Positions 13,962-21,267 of a stretch of DNA of 46,047 nucleotides are shown here, piece after piece; position 1 is the first letter of the stretch, and every line of letters starts with the position of its first letter. The position numbers and the translations under genes are program-made. The notes beneath the pieces are model-generated. The model saw only the letters and a program-made list of their open reading frames with translations. It was not told the origin of the DNA and searched no databases. Location of the stretch: positions 1 to 46,047 of the IMG/VR virus record IMGVR_UViG_3300020020_000065. The stretch is one strand, 5' to 3'. The DNA comes from a virus.

Positions 13962-14282
13962 ATGGCACTTGCTCGAAACACCGACCCGGAGACTAGCCAC
14001 AAAGCCAAGGTTTTCCGCTTCAACGAGGACCGGGTTCTCGTGCTGGAAATCCATAACCAACACCGGCTGGGGCTAACCGACTATGACCTTGCCGCTATCA
14101 CAGGCCGACAGCAGAACAGCGTCGGCAAGCGCCGCACTGAACTGCGCGACCAAGGCTTTATCGAAGACTCCGGCATGAGGCGAAAGGCCCCAAGCAAGGC
14201 GATGTGCATAGTTTGGCGCATCACGCCTACGGGTATCTCCATAGCCGGGATGCTGTCGGGCAAGAAGGAAGAGGCCGCATGA
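13962..14282 (+). CDS. Winged-helix DNA-binding protein
   Basis: This 106-aa protein has GGGAGAGACATT before ATG 13962. The segment GLTDYDLAAITGRQQNSVGKRRTELRDQGFIED (residues 37-69) is a classic winged helix-turn-helix with recognition helix QQNSVGKRRTEL, followed by a wing (MCIVWRITPTG). Small phage proteins of this type are annotated as transcriptional or replication-accessory factors. It overlaps the helicase start by 4 bp. Confidence 0.7.
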   Translation: MALARNTDPETSHKAKVFRFNEDRVLVLEIHNQHRLGLTDYDLAAITGRQQNSVGKRRTELRDQGFIEDSGMRRKAPSKAMCIVWRITPTGISIAGMLSGKKEEAA

Positions 14283-15625
14283 CGTTCGCGCTTTTTGATT
14301 ACCAGAAGCGGGCTGCCGACATTATCGCCCCGCGCGACCACTCGACCTATCTCGCCGACGAGATGGGGGTGGGCAAGTCCGCGACCGCCATCGAAGTCGC
14401 CAAGCGGCGCAAGGTCGAGCGTCTCCTGATCCTCTGCCCGTCTGTCGGCAAGCTGACATGGGTCCGAGAGTTTAGGCGCTGGTGGCCGGAAATCCAAGTA
14501 ACCGTGGTCGAGAAGCCTGCCGACGTGCGGGCCATGGCCAAGGGAGACGGCGCGTTCATCCTGTCCTACTCGCTGCTATCGATGAGCAAATCCGGCGGCT
14601 TCGACTACATCGCCGAGGCCAGCAAGGCCAAGCCGTTCGAGATGTCGGTCTTGGACGAGGCCCATGCTCTGAAGAACCCGAAGGCGATCAGAACCAGGGC
14701 GGTCCTGCACACGCTGAAACCGATTCTGGGCTGGTGTCTCCCGATGAGCGGGACGCCTACTCCCAATCATTCGGGCGAACTCTTCCCGATCCTCTATGCC
14801 CTGTTCCCGGAGGTCATCCGCCTGCCGACCGGCAAGCTGATGAAGCAGTTCGAGTTCGAGGAGTGCTACTGCGACATCAAGCATGTGCGCTTCGGCGGTG
14901 GGCCGATGCTCCGGCAGATCGCCGGGTCCAAGAACATCGAACAGCTTCGCGCCCGTCTCGCGCCCTACATCCTGCGGCGGCGCAAGCGGGAAGTGCTGCC
15001 GGAACTGCCGGAGATGCTGTTCGATACCTACCCCGTGCCGGTCTCCGGCAAGGCCATGCCGATACCCGACACCATCCAGAATCTCTCTGACGACGACCTG
15101 ATCCGCTGGATGTCGAAGACCGGCGACGAACACATCATGCGCGTCCGGCACCAGATCGGCGTCTCCAAGCTTCAGGGGTCGATTGAGGCGATCATCGACA
15201 CTCTGGAGGGCTGCAACCGGAAAGTCCTCGTGTTCGGACACCATCAGGCTGTGATCCAAGGCGCACGGGATGGTTTGCTCGACTATAACCCTGTCGTCAT
15301 CGACGGCAGTGTCTCCACGGCGGAGAGAGACAAGGCGGTCGAGAAGTTCCTGACCAATCCCAACTGTCGTGTGTTCATCGGCAATATCCTGGCGGCAGGC
15401 ACTTCGATCACCCTGATCGGCCCCGGCATGAAATGCTCCGACGTGTTCTTCATCGAGGCCGACTGGTCTCCCGGAAACAACGTGCAGGCCGCGTCCCGCG
15501 TCCACCGCGTCGGTCAGGACGAGGCCGTGCAGGTCTGGTTCATGACGGCGCACGGCACCCTCGACGACCGGATTCAGGACATCCTCGCCCGCAAGGCGGC
15601 AGACTTCTCGCAATTGTTTGGCTAA
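14279..15625 (+). CDS. SNF2-family DEAD/DEAH helicase
   Basis: The start is ATG 14279 (MTFALFDYQKRAA), overlapping the previous stop; a longer frame to 14204 has no support. The 448-aa protein has the SF2/SNF2 motifs in order: Q-like FDYQKRA, motif I DEMGVGKS (residues about 28-35), motif Ia ILCPSV, motif II DEAH in VLDEAHALKNP, motif III MSGTPTPN, motif V AAGTSITL and motif VI QAASRVHRVGQ. SMARCAL1-like phage enzymes remodel branched DNA and strip bound proteins. It is placed between RuvC and the nuclease/SSB genes. Confidence 0.92.
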   Translation: MTFALFDYQKRAADIIAPRDHSTYLADEMGVGKSATAIEVAKRRKVERLLILCPSVGKLTWVREFRRWWPEIQVTVVEKPADVRAMAKGDGAFILSYSLLSMSKSGGFDYIAEASKAKPFEMSVLDEAHALKNPKAIRTRAVLHTLKPILGWCLPMSGTPTPNHSGELFPILYALFPEVIRLPTGKLMKQFEFEECYCDIKHVRFGGGPMLRQIAGSKNIEQLRARLAPYILRRRKREVLPELPEMLFDTYPVPVSGKAMPIPDTIQNLSDDDLIRWMSKTGDEHIMRVRHQIGVSKLQGSIEAIIDTLEGCNRKVLVFGHHQAVIQGARDGLLDYNPVVIDGSVSTAERDKAVEKFLTNPNCRVFIGNILAAGTSITLIGPGMKCSDVFFIEADWSPGNNVQAASRVHRVGQDEAVQVWFMTAHGTLDDRIQDILARKAADFSQLFG

Positions 15626-15642
15626 ACGAAAGGAAAACGAAC

Positions 15643-16191
15643 ATGGCAATTGAACTCAAGATCGTCGGCGCAAGCTTCGCCGAGATACTGGAAGACGTGA
15701 TCGACATCTCGCCGGTCAAGACACCGCAGCAAGTCCTCGACGGCATCAGCCTGCAAGACCTGCTGGCCTACGTCACGCAGCGCGCGGACGGCGAAGGCTT
15801 CGACATCGCGGCCACCAAGAAGTCTCTGTCGGCAGCCGACAAGCGCAAGGAAGAGGCGCGGGCCAAGCTGAAGGGCGACCTTGAGGGTTCGGTGGCCCAG
15901 ACCAAGGTCAGCACTCCCGAAGAAGACGCCCAACCGGATGCGACTACTACCCCGGAAATCGTCGAGGCCAAGAAAGCCGCCGCCACCAAGAAGGTCAACG
16001 GCACGAAGTCGGAGACACCGGAGCAGATGAAGGAGCGGGTGGTCATGTCGCTCCAGGAACTGTTCGCAAAGGGCAAGAAGGCCGAGGTGAAACGAATCCT
16101 TGCGAACTTCGGCGATGGGGCGAAGAATTTCCACGGGGTGCCGGTCGAGAAGTTCCCCGAAATCGAGAAGGCCATAGGAGAAATCGTCTGA
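15643..16191 (+). CDS. Hypothetical protein with Lys/Ala-rich linker (182 aa)
   Basis: ATG 15643 is preceded by AAAGGAAAACGA. Residues 1-55 form a compact domain (FAEILEDVIDISPVKTPQQVLDG). The middle is a Lys/Glu/Ala-rich linker. The C-terminal 50 residues (MKERVVMSLQELFAKGKKAEVKRILANFGDGAKNF) recall C-terminal domains of phage proteins that sit before DUF2800/SSB genes. The basic tail may contact DNA. Function is unknown. Confidence 0.6.
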   Translation: MAIELKIVGASFAEILEDVIDISPVKTPQQVLDGISLQDLLAYVTQRADGEGFDIAATKKSLSAADKRKEEARAKLKGDLEGSVAQTKVSTPEEDAQPDATTTPEIVEAKKAAATKKVNGTKSETPEQMKERVVMSLQELFAKGKKAEVKRILANFGDGAKNFHGVPVEKFPEIEKAIGEIV

Positions 16192-16466
16192 TGGACGGAT
16201 ATGAGAAGCACTATTTGACCGCCGTCATGTCAAAACCCGCCCCGGCGGGAATCCCTGACCTTCTGGCGGAGATGCAGGACTATGTGCCGCCAGACGTGCC
16301 GGACGAGTTCAGCGCTCTGAAGATCGAAGAGGTTCAGGCCGCAGATCGCATCCGCGAGCGGGAAGAACTGCGCCCTCTGGAGCCGGAGACCGAGCCGGTT
16401 ACTTCCGCCCTCTGGCACATGAGCGACGAACTCGCCAAGCTGCGGGCGGCGAAGATAAAAAATTGA
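16191..16466 (+). CDS. Hypothetical acidic protein (91 aa)
   Basis: This 91-aa Pro/Glu-rich protein has an ATG that overlaps the previous stop by one base (TGATG). It is predicted disordered, with a helical end (LWHMSDELAKLRAAKIKN). No domain is recognised. Coupled translation with the 182-aa gene is likely. Confidence 0.55.
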   Translation: MDGYEKHYLTAVMSKPAPAGIPDLLAEMQDYVPPDVPDEFSALKIEEVQAADRIREREELRPLEPETEPVTSALWHMSDELAKLRAAKIKN

Positions 16467-16492
16467 AAATTTTAGGCGGAGACTTTGCTTTT

Positions 16493-16936
16493 ATGGCACC
16501 GACCACACCATCCGCGTTTTTGGCGGAGGCGATACGTTATACCGGAGAGGACTGCCTATTCTGGCCTTTCGCACGAGACACTCACGGGCGGGGACAGATA
16601 CGATGGGACGGGAAGACCCAACAGGTTCACCCTCTTATCTGCGAGGCCGTGCATGGCCTCCGCCCTACGCCAAAGCATGAGACCGCTCACTCCTGTCATC
16701 AGGGGAGGCAGGGGTGCGTCTCTCCGAGACATCTTCGGTGGGCGACACGCAAGGAAAACATAGCGGATCAGCCCGGACGGCAACGCTATGGCCGCAAGCT
16801 GACCGAAGATCAGGTCCGAGATATTCGGGCGGCAGTTTCCCTATTCATTCCGACCTATGTGGCTCAACGCTTCGGTGTGAGCCGCAGACTGGTAGTGCAA
16901 ATTAGAGATGGAGAACGGTGGTGGTGGTTGCAGTGA
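16493..16936 (+). CDS. HNH homing endonuclease
   Basis: I use ATG 16493 (MAPTTPSAF); an upstream TTG at 16463 overlaps the previous stop but has no ribosome binding site. The 147-aa protein has the HNH_3 layout: CLFWPFARDTHGRGQIRW, HPLICEAVHG, then the catalytic region ETAHSCHQGRQGC followed by SPRHL and RKENI. The C-terminal part (KLTEDQVRDIRAAV... VAQRFGVSRRLVVQIRDG) is a helix-turn-helix of the kind used by homing enzymes to bind their target. It is inserted in the operon without disturbing neighbours, a free-standing mobile nuclease. Confidence 0.85.
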   Translation: MAPTTPSAFLAEAIRYTGEDCLFWPFARDTHGRGQIRWDGKTQQVHPLICEAVHGLRPTPKHETAHSCHQGRQGCVSPRHLRWATRKENIADQPGRQRYGRKLTEDQVRDIRAAVSLFIPTYVAQRFGVSRRLVVQIRDGERWWWLQ

Positions 16937-18081
16937 AGAAACATGCCGACGCATCTCCGTCCTCTTCTGCACAGTGGCTCAAATGCCCTGCGTCAGTAAC
17001 CTTGGCGCGGGGGCGGGCGCGAGCGCCGACCATCTACACCGCCGAGGGGACGGTCGCCCACACGGTGGCCGAAATGATGCTGCGGGAGAAGCACACCGAC
17101 ATCCCCGTCAGGCTCGACTGCGACGGGTTCACGATTGATGTGACGCCGGAGATGCTCGACGCAGTGGAGACATACGTCGAGTACGTCGCGGCGCTGCCGG
17201 GCAAGAAGGTCTACGAGACCAAGGTCCACGTCGATGTCGACGGTGAACCGCTCTGGGGAACCGCCGACACCATTGCCTACGCCGCGCCGCTGCTGGAAAT
17301 CGTGGACCTTAAGTACGGGCAGGGCGTGGCCGTCGATCCCGGCACGACGCAGCTTAAAATCTATGCGCTGGGTGCGCTGGAGGAAGTAGGGCCTTTCGTT
17401 GACGTGCAGGAGGTCAGGGCGACCATCGTCCAGCCGAGGGGTGGCGGGGTCAAGTCCGTCGTCTACCCGGTGCAGGAACTGATCGACTGGGAACGGGACG
17501 AGCTTCGCCCGGCGGTCGCCCGCATCCACGCGGGAGACACCACGGAGGAGGCCGGAAGCCATTGCCGCTGGTGTGTCCGGGCCGGTGAGTGCGTAACCTT
17601 GGCTAACTTCGCTATGGCTCAAGCGAGAGTCTCGTTCCCCGACCTGCCGCCACCCGTGACGAGCCTGTCCAACGAGGAACTGGGCGAGCGTCTGGCCTAC
17701 GCCGAGACGATCCTTGGATGGGTCACGGCCATGCGGGCCGAGGTCTCCGGTCGCATCGACAACGGGCAGGAGGTTCCTGGCTGGAAGCTGGTTCCGAAAC
17801 GCGCCATGCGCAGGTGGGACGATCCGGCAGGTGCCTTGCTCGAACTCGACAACAGGGGAATCCCCCTCGACCAAGTGACCCGCATCGAAACCATCGGCAA
17901 CGTCGAGAAGGTCATCAAGCGCAGGAAACTCGACCCGGAAACGGTCCTCTACCCCTACACCGTGAAAGAATCTTCAGGTTCGACGCTTGTTTCTGAAAAA
18001 GATGGGCGTCCTGCTATTGACACATCTTCCAAGGGTCTGTTTAGTGACATCAGTGCTTTTGAGGCAGACCTCTTGCACTGA
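16918..18081 (+). CDS. DUF2800 family, PD-(D/E)XK nuclease-like protein
   Basis: This protein is about 385 aa. Several in-frame GTG codons (16918, 16921, 16933) could start it. A GGAGAA at 16910-16915 favours 16918-16924, and 16933 overlaps the HNH stop as GTGA. The protein has SSSAQWLKCPASVTLARG at the N-terminus, GTVAHTVAEMML, GTADTIAY and EIVDLKYGQG (D-x-K/E-x-K-like), and a cysteine cluster CRWCVRAGEC. This is the pattern of DUF2800/Cas4-RecB-like exonucleases with an iron-sulphur-type cysteine set. It is probably a DNA-end-processing nuclease working with the SSB-like protein encoded next. Confidence 0.8.
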   Translation: MVVVAVKKHADASPSSSAQWLKCPASVTLARGRARAPTIYTAEGTVAHTVAEMMLREKHTDIPVRLDCDGFTIDVTPEMLDAVETYVEYVAALPGKKVYETKVHVDVDGEPLWGTADTIAYAAPLLEIVDLKYGQGVAVDPGTTQLKIYALGALEEVGPFVDVQEVRATIVQPRGGGVKSVVYPVQELIDWERDELRPAVARIHAGDTTEEAGSHCRWCVRAGECVTLANFAMAQARVSFPDLPPPVTSLSNEELGERLAYAETILGWVTAMRAEVSGRIDNGQEVPGWKLVPKRAMRRWDDPAGALLELDNRGIPLDQVTRIETIGNVEKVIKRRKLDPETVLYPYTVKESSGSTLVSEKDGRPAIDTSSKGLFSDISAFEADLLH

Positions 18082-18093
18082 TGTTTGTTAGAA

Positions 18094-18117
18094 GCACCGT
18101 AGCACCGTAGCACCGAA
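18094..18117 (+). repeat. Triplicate 8-mer GCACCGTA in the SSB leader
   Basis: GCACCGTA occurs twice in tandem (18094-18109), followed by GCACCGAA (18110-18117). It lies in the 48-bp gap before the SSB-like gene, ending just before its AAAGGAAA ribosome binding site. It could be slippage, or a binding site for translational self-control. Confidence 0.7.
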
Positions 18118-18129
18118 AGGAAACATCTC

Positions 18130-18681
18130 ATGTCTACGCTCTTGAGTCCCTTTGCGACTCTCTCCTTCCCGACACTGTTCTCACCCAAGCCACGCTCCGA
18201 GCGCGGCGAACCCGTCTACTCCTGCGCCCTGCTGTTCGACGAAGTCGCGCAGAAGTCCAAGGAGTACAAGGCAATGCAGGCTGGCTGCGTCGATGCGGCC
18301 AAGGCCAAGTTCGGCCCCAACGTCAAGCTTCAGAACCTCGTCATGCCCTTCAAGGACGCGGGCGAGAAGGCCGACAAGTACCAAGGCTACGAGCCGGGGG
18401 TCATGGTGATTAACCCGTGGTCGAAGCAGAAGCCGGGCATCGTTGATGCTCACAGGCAGGATGTGCTTCTGCCGGAGCAGGTCTACGCCGGGCAGGTTGT
18501 CCGCGCCATCCTGTCGCCCTTCGCGTGGGATGTCTCCGGTCGGCAGGGGGTATCGTTCGGCCTCCAGCACATCCAGATCGTCAAGCACGACGCCCCTCGT
18601 ATTGATGGTCGCGTCTCCGCGAATAAAGCATTCCCGGATCTTCCCGATCAGGACGAACTCGACGACGAAATTCCGTTTTGA
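18130..18681 (+). CDS. DUF2815 single-stranded DNA-binding protein
   Basis: This 183-aa protein has FATLSFPTLFSPKPR at the N-terminus, a beta-rich middle (EPVYSCALLFDE..., GVMVINPWSKQKPGIVD, VYAGQVVRAILSPFAWD) and an acidic tail ending DDEIPF. This matches DUF2815 phage SSB proteins, and the acidic aromatic-ended C-terminus is the usual protein-interaction tail of SSBs. It coats single strands during replication and recombination with the polymerase, DUF2800 nuclease and SNF2 helicase. The short repeat array in its leader may serve autoregulation. Confidence 0.85.
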   Translation: MSTLLSPFATLSFPTLFSPKPRSERGEPVYSCALLFDEVAQKSKEYKAMQAGCVDAAKAKFGPNVKLQNLVMPFKDAGEKADKYQGYEPGVMVINPWSKQKPGIVDAHRQDVLLPEQVYAGQVVRAILSPFAWDVSGRQGVSFGLQHIQIVKHDAPRIDGRVSANKAFPDLPDQDELDDEIPF

Positions 18682-18687
18682 TAAACG

Positions 18688-18756
18688 CCACGGCGGATCG
18701 TCGCCCGTCAGCCGTGGAACTGCCAAAGGGGGCGGGCGACCGTATGCCCCCGGTCG
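18688..18756. repeat. Overlapping inverted repeats after the SSB gene
   Basis: Several perfect stems share this 102-bp gap: CCACGGC/GCCGTGG (18688-18694, 18711-18717), GTCGCCC/GGGCGAC (18700-18706, 18734-18740), GGGGGC/GCCCCC (18728-18733, 18746-18751) and CGACCG/CGGTCG (18737-18742, 18751-18756). They are mutually exclusive, so alternative folds are possible. No T-run follows. Confidence 0.65.
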
Positions 18757-18783
18757 GCACAGACCAATCTTAGGAGAGACTTA

Positions 18784-19137
18784 ATGACTATGGATCAGCA
18801 ACTGGAGGCGGCTCTCGACGAGGCCGTCTCCGAAGACACGCACGACGACCCGGCTCCGGTGGAGACGCCGCAGAGCCGTCCGATGACGCTCACCGACCAG
18901 CTAAACAACCTTCAACAGGCCGAGCAGATACTGCGTCGGCGTCTCCGCCGCGAGCGCATGGACATTCAGGCGCGCTACGACGCCATGGTGGTGGAAATCA
19001 ACAACGACTTCGACCGGCGCATCGAATACGCCATCTCCGGTCTGGAAGATGACCGGCGGCAGGCCCTCGCCCGCATGAGAGACAGCACCGCTGAACGCCT
19101 CCGCGAACACGAACTTCTCGTCCAGAAAATGGGCTGA
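18784..19137 (+). CDS. Coiled-coil protein (117 aa)
   Basis: ATG 18784 follows TAGGAGAGACTTA. An acidic N-terminus leads to a long charged coiled coil (TDQLNNLQQAEQILRRRLRR to the end). No family is recognised; structural or regulatory roles are possible. It is flanked on both sides by hairpin-rich gaps, so its mRNA may be processed or controlled independently. Confidence 0.65.
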   Translation: MTMDQQLEAALDEAVSEDTHDDPAPVETPQSRPMTLTDQLNNLQQAEQILRRRLRRERMDIQARYDAMVVEINNDFDRRIEYAISGLEDDRRQALARMRDSTAERLREHELLVQKMG

Positions 19138-19145
19138 AGAGACAA

Positions 19146-19224
19146 GCGGCAGACCAGATGGGGTAGGTCTGCCGCCGGGGCCGCACCGCTCTTGGGCGGG
19201 GGGCATTGGGGCGCGGTGCGGCCC
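19146..19224. repeat. Two consecutive perfect hairpins
   Basis: Hairpin 1: GCGGCAGACC (19146-19155) and its exact complement (19166-19175), 10-nt loop. Hairpin 2: GGGCCGCACCGC (19178-19189) and its exact complement (19213-19224), with a 23-nt G-rich loop. They are two bases apart and fill the gap between two genes. No T-run follows (GCACAATCC), so a structured RNA, processing site or DNA element is as likely as a terminator. Confidence 0.8.
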
Positions 19225-19253
19225 GCACAATCCAATACAGAAAGGTCCAAACG

Positions 19254-19427
19254 ATGGCCATAAACTACATGGGCTACGTCATGGGGCGTAGGGGCAAGTA
19301 CGTCCGCGTCGAACGCGATGAAAGAACACTGGAATTTGATTCTTGGTCCGCCGCCATGCGGTGGGTCGAGGACGAAAATAAAAGGTCCGACCAGCCTGCC
19401 GAAGAGGGAGACATCAAGTTGGCGTGA
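19254..19427 (+). CDS. Small basic/acidic protein (57 aa)
   Basis: ATG 19254 is preceded by AGAAAGGTCCAAACG. The 57-aa product (MAINYMGYVMGRRGKYVRVERD...) is beta-rich at the start and acidic at the end. No family is recognised. It is the last gene of the rightward operon and sits directly after the double hairpin. Confidence 0.55.
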   Translation: MAINYMGYVMGRRGKYVRVERDERTLEFDSWSAAMRWVEDENKRSDQPAEEGDIKLA

Positions 19428-19430
19428 GGG

Positions 19431-19466
19431 GTGAGGGGAACCGGGTCCGAGTGGCCCCCCTCCCCT
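19431..19466. terminator. Possible weak bidirectional terminator at the convergent junction
   Basis: The G-rich run GTGAGGGG (19431-19438) can pair with CCCCTCCCC (19457-19465) between the ends of the two converging operons. Pairing is imperfect and no T-run is present, so this is tentative. Confidence 0.3.
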
Positions 19467-19471
19467 ATAGG

Positions 19472-19585
19472 TTAGCGCTGGGTGCCGCCGCCGGGACGAT
19501 CCTGGCCGGGCTTGTCTCCGCCCTGACCGGGCTTCGGCTGCGGATTCTGGCCACCCTGGCCGGGGTTGTTGGGTTCATTAGGCAT
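19472..19585 (-). CDS. 37-aa Gly/Pro/Gln-rich peptide (short gene)
   Basis: ATG 19585 to TAA 19472 encodes MPNEPNNPGQGGQNPQPKPG and then GQGGDKPGQD... to GTQR. It has a very strong ribosome binding site (AAGGAAGGAAC, 19592-19602). The PGQGGQNPQPKPGQGGDKPGQ-type composition is disordered and seen in short uncharacterised phage and bacterial proteins. It is the last gene of the leftward late operon and its end lies 44 bp from the converging operon. Function is unknown. Confidence 0.6.
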   Translation of the reverse strand: MPNEPNNPGQGGQNPQPKPGQGGDKPGQDRPGGGTQR

Positions 19586-19665
19586 AGGAAGTTCCTTCCT
19601 TTTGAAGTTCATTCACAGGAATGAAACGCAGGGCGGAACTTAAATTTCCAAAAATTTTTGTCGGG

Positions 19666-20433
19666 CTATCCGTATGCCCGGCGCGGGCGATAGGGCCGGG
19701 GCTGGCCGGTATAAGGGTCCAGTTCCGTGGAGATGCCGATGTCCTTCACGTCGAACAGGTCGGCCAGTCCTCCGGTCGTCGGGGCTGCGTCGGTTTGAGG
19801 CACGGTCTCCGCAGGAGCGGAGGTCTCCGGCACCGCCGAGGGGGCGAGGCTTTCGGAGTACGGCACCATTGCCGTCTCTTGGTCCGTGGCATCAGCGACT
19901 ATGCCACCAGTGCCGGAGGGGGTCGCGGCTTGCGCCAGGGTGTCGGCGAGCAGCGATTGGGGTCGTTGCGGCAGCGTCTCCTGCGCCGCAAGGGAATCTC
20001 TCATGGCGAATGCGTCCGCCAGGGCCTGCATGGGTTCGTTGTCCCGCGCCGGGGCGGGAGACACAGGAGTGGAGGTGACGGCAGTCCCGGTGGGAGCGGT
20101 TCCTCCCCCACCCCTGCCAGCGAAACTCTCGCCGTTCATGGCGAGGTTCTCGCCGAGCGTCTTGTTTGGGTCGACCGGCAGTCCGGTGGCCCGCATCTTC
20201 GCAACCGTGCTTTCATCCCAGCGCCTGAGCGGAATGCGGGAGGCGATGTCAGCCTGCTGGTCGTAGCTGGCAGCCAGCGGGTTGGGCGCATACTGCTGAC
20301 CGCCGAAGTCGTTCCATGTGCCGGTCGTGATCTGGAAGTAGCCCTGCGCCTGCCCCGACGACGTGCCTTGGTCGACGTTGGCGACGTTGCGGCCACCGCT
20401 TTCGTTCGCGAGCAGGGCGTCGAGAAGACCCAT
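19666..20433 (-). CDS. Lytic-transglycosylase-like virion protein with C-terminal tag
   Basis: This 255-aa protein has residues 1-100 that look like a lysozyme-fold transglycosylase: ALLANESGGRN (catalytic Glu about 11), GQAQGYFQITTGTW, YAPNPLAASYDQQADIA and IPLRRW. The C-terminal 150 residues are Ala/Pro/Ser-rich and end with GGLADLFDVKDIG plus a basic tail. The same tag ends the upstream neighbour. The ATG at 20433 overlaps that neighbour's stop. Position at the end of the ejection-protein block suggests a virion-borne enzyme that opens peptidoglycan during DNA entry, rather than the lysis enzyme, which is at 39.6-40.2 kb. Confidence 0.8.
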   Translation of the reverse strand: MGLLDALLANESGGRNVANVDQGTSSGQAQGYFQITTGTWNDFGGQQYAPNPLAASYDQQADIASRIPLRRWDESTVAKMRATGLPVDPNKTLGENLAMNGESFAGRGGGGTAPTGTAVTSTPVSPAPARDNEPMQALADAFAMRDSLAAQETLPQRPQSLLADTLAQAATPSGTGGIVADATDQETAMVPYSESLAPSAVPETSAPAETVPQTDAAPTTGGLADLFDVKDIGISTELDPYTGQPRPYRPRRAYG

Positions 20434-21266
20434 CAGAACCCCCTCCGGGGTGAGGCAAAGCGGGGTTTGCCAATTTGAGGCATGGGTGAGCCGATGTCCT
20501 TCACGTCAAACAGATCGGCAAGCCCTCCGGTCCCGGATGTCCCGGATGGATCCAGGCTTGGTCCGGGTGTTTCCAGGTTTCCTGGGAACGGCACCGCGCT
20601 CTGTGTCTCCAGCTCGGGAGACGGTGTCTCCGGGATGGCGTCGCCGACCAGGGAGCTTGACGCTTGGGGAGTCTCCCCAGGCTTTTTCACACCTTTGGCA
20701 AAAGCAGAAGCCATTGATTGTAAAGGAGTTTCTTCCTTCGGGAGGGCTGTTTCGAATACGTCTGCCAGGGGTGCAGTTCCAGGGGCAGAAACTGCGCCCC
20801 CGGAGACACCGCCACCCGCCGAGAGACCCCAGATCGCAGCTTGCTCAGGTGTTAGCCCTGTCTCCCAGGATCCACCGCCCATCGGAACAGACTCTCCCCC
20901 GGTATCGAAGTGCATCAGATCCAGGGCACCGTACTTGCCCTTGCCTCCGCTGAAGTACCCACCCCAACGTAATGCTTTCGCGAGTTCCGGGTTGGCCTGC
21001 ATCTGCATGGCCCGCACCTGATTGGCGAAGCCCTGATAGGCGGCGAAGCCCTCGGCGCTCTGGTAGTTCGGGATGCGCGCGCCGGTCTTCGGGTCGAACA
21101 GATTAACGTCGACGGCCTGGCCCTTGCCATGAAAGCGTGGGTCGCCCTCGCGCTTGCCGGAGTAGGCGACGACGCGGTAGGGAGACATCCGCGCCGCCGC
21201 CTGCAACCACCCCAGCAGGTTGGGGTCGATGTTGGCGTTCGACATATTCAGTTCGAGTTCGGCCAT
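20433..21266 (-). CDS. M15-like peptidase-fold virion protein with shared C-terminal tag
   Basis: This protein is about 277 aa. Starts TTG 21275 and ATG 21266 are both possible, and none has a good ribosome binding site. The N-terminal domain carries RFHGKGQAVDVNLFD and later LDLMHFDTGG, i.e. the H-x(6)-D and HxD zinc ligands of D-Ala-D-Ala carboxypeptidase/M15 folds. A long Ala/Pro/Thr-rich part follows and ends GGLADLFDVKDIG... like the next gene. It is probably a peptidoglycan-acting or peptidoglycan-binding virion protein. Activity is not proven, since the first Ser/Arg positions differ from classical VanY. Confidence 0.65.
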   Translation of the reverse strand: MAELELNMSNANIDPNLLGWLQAAARMSPYRVVAYSGKREGDPRFHGKGQAVDVNLFDPKTGARIPNYQSAEGFAAYQGFANQVRAMQMQANPELAKALRWGGYFSGGKGKYGALDLMHFDTGGESVPMGGGSWETGLTPEQAAIWGLSAGGGVSGGAVSAPGTAPLADVFETALPKEETPLQSMASAFAKGVKKPGETPQASSSLVGDAIPETPSPELETQSAVPFPGNLETPGPSLDPSGTSGTGGLADLFDVKDIGSPMPQIGKPRFASPRRGF

Positions 21267-21267
21267 C

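Noticed and set aside
19424-19624. 66-aa hydrophobic plus-strand frame
   Set aside because: It is antisense to the 37-aa gene with a strong ribosome binding site and starts at a GTG without one.
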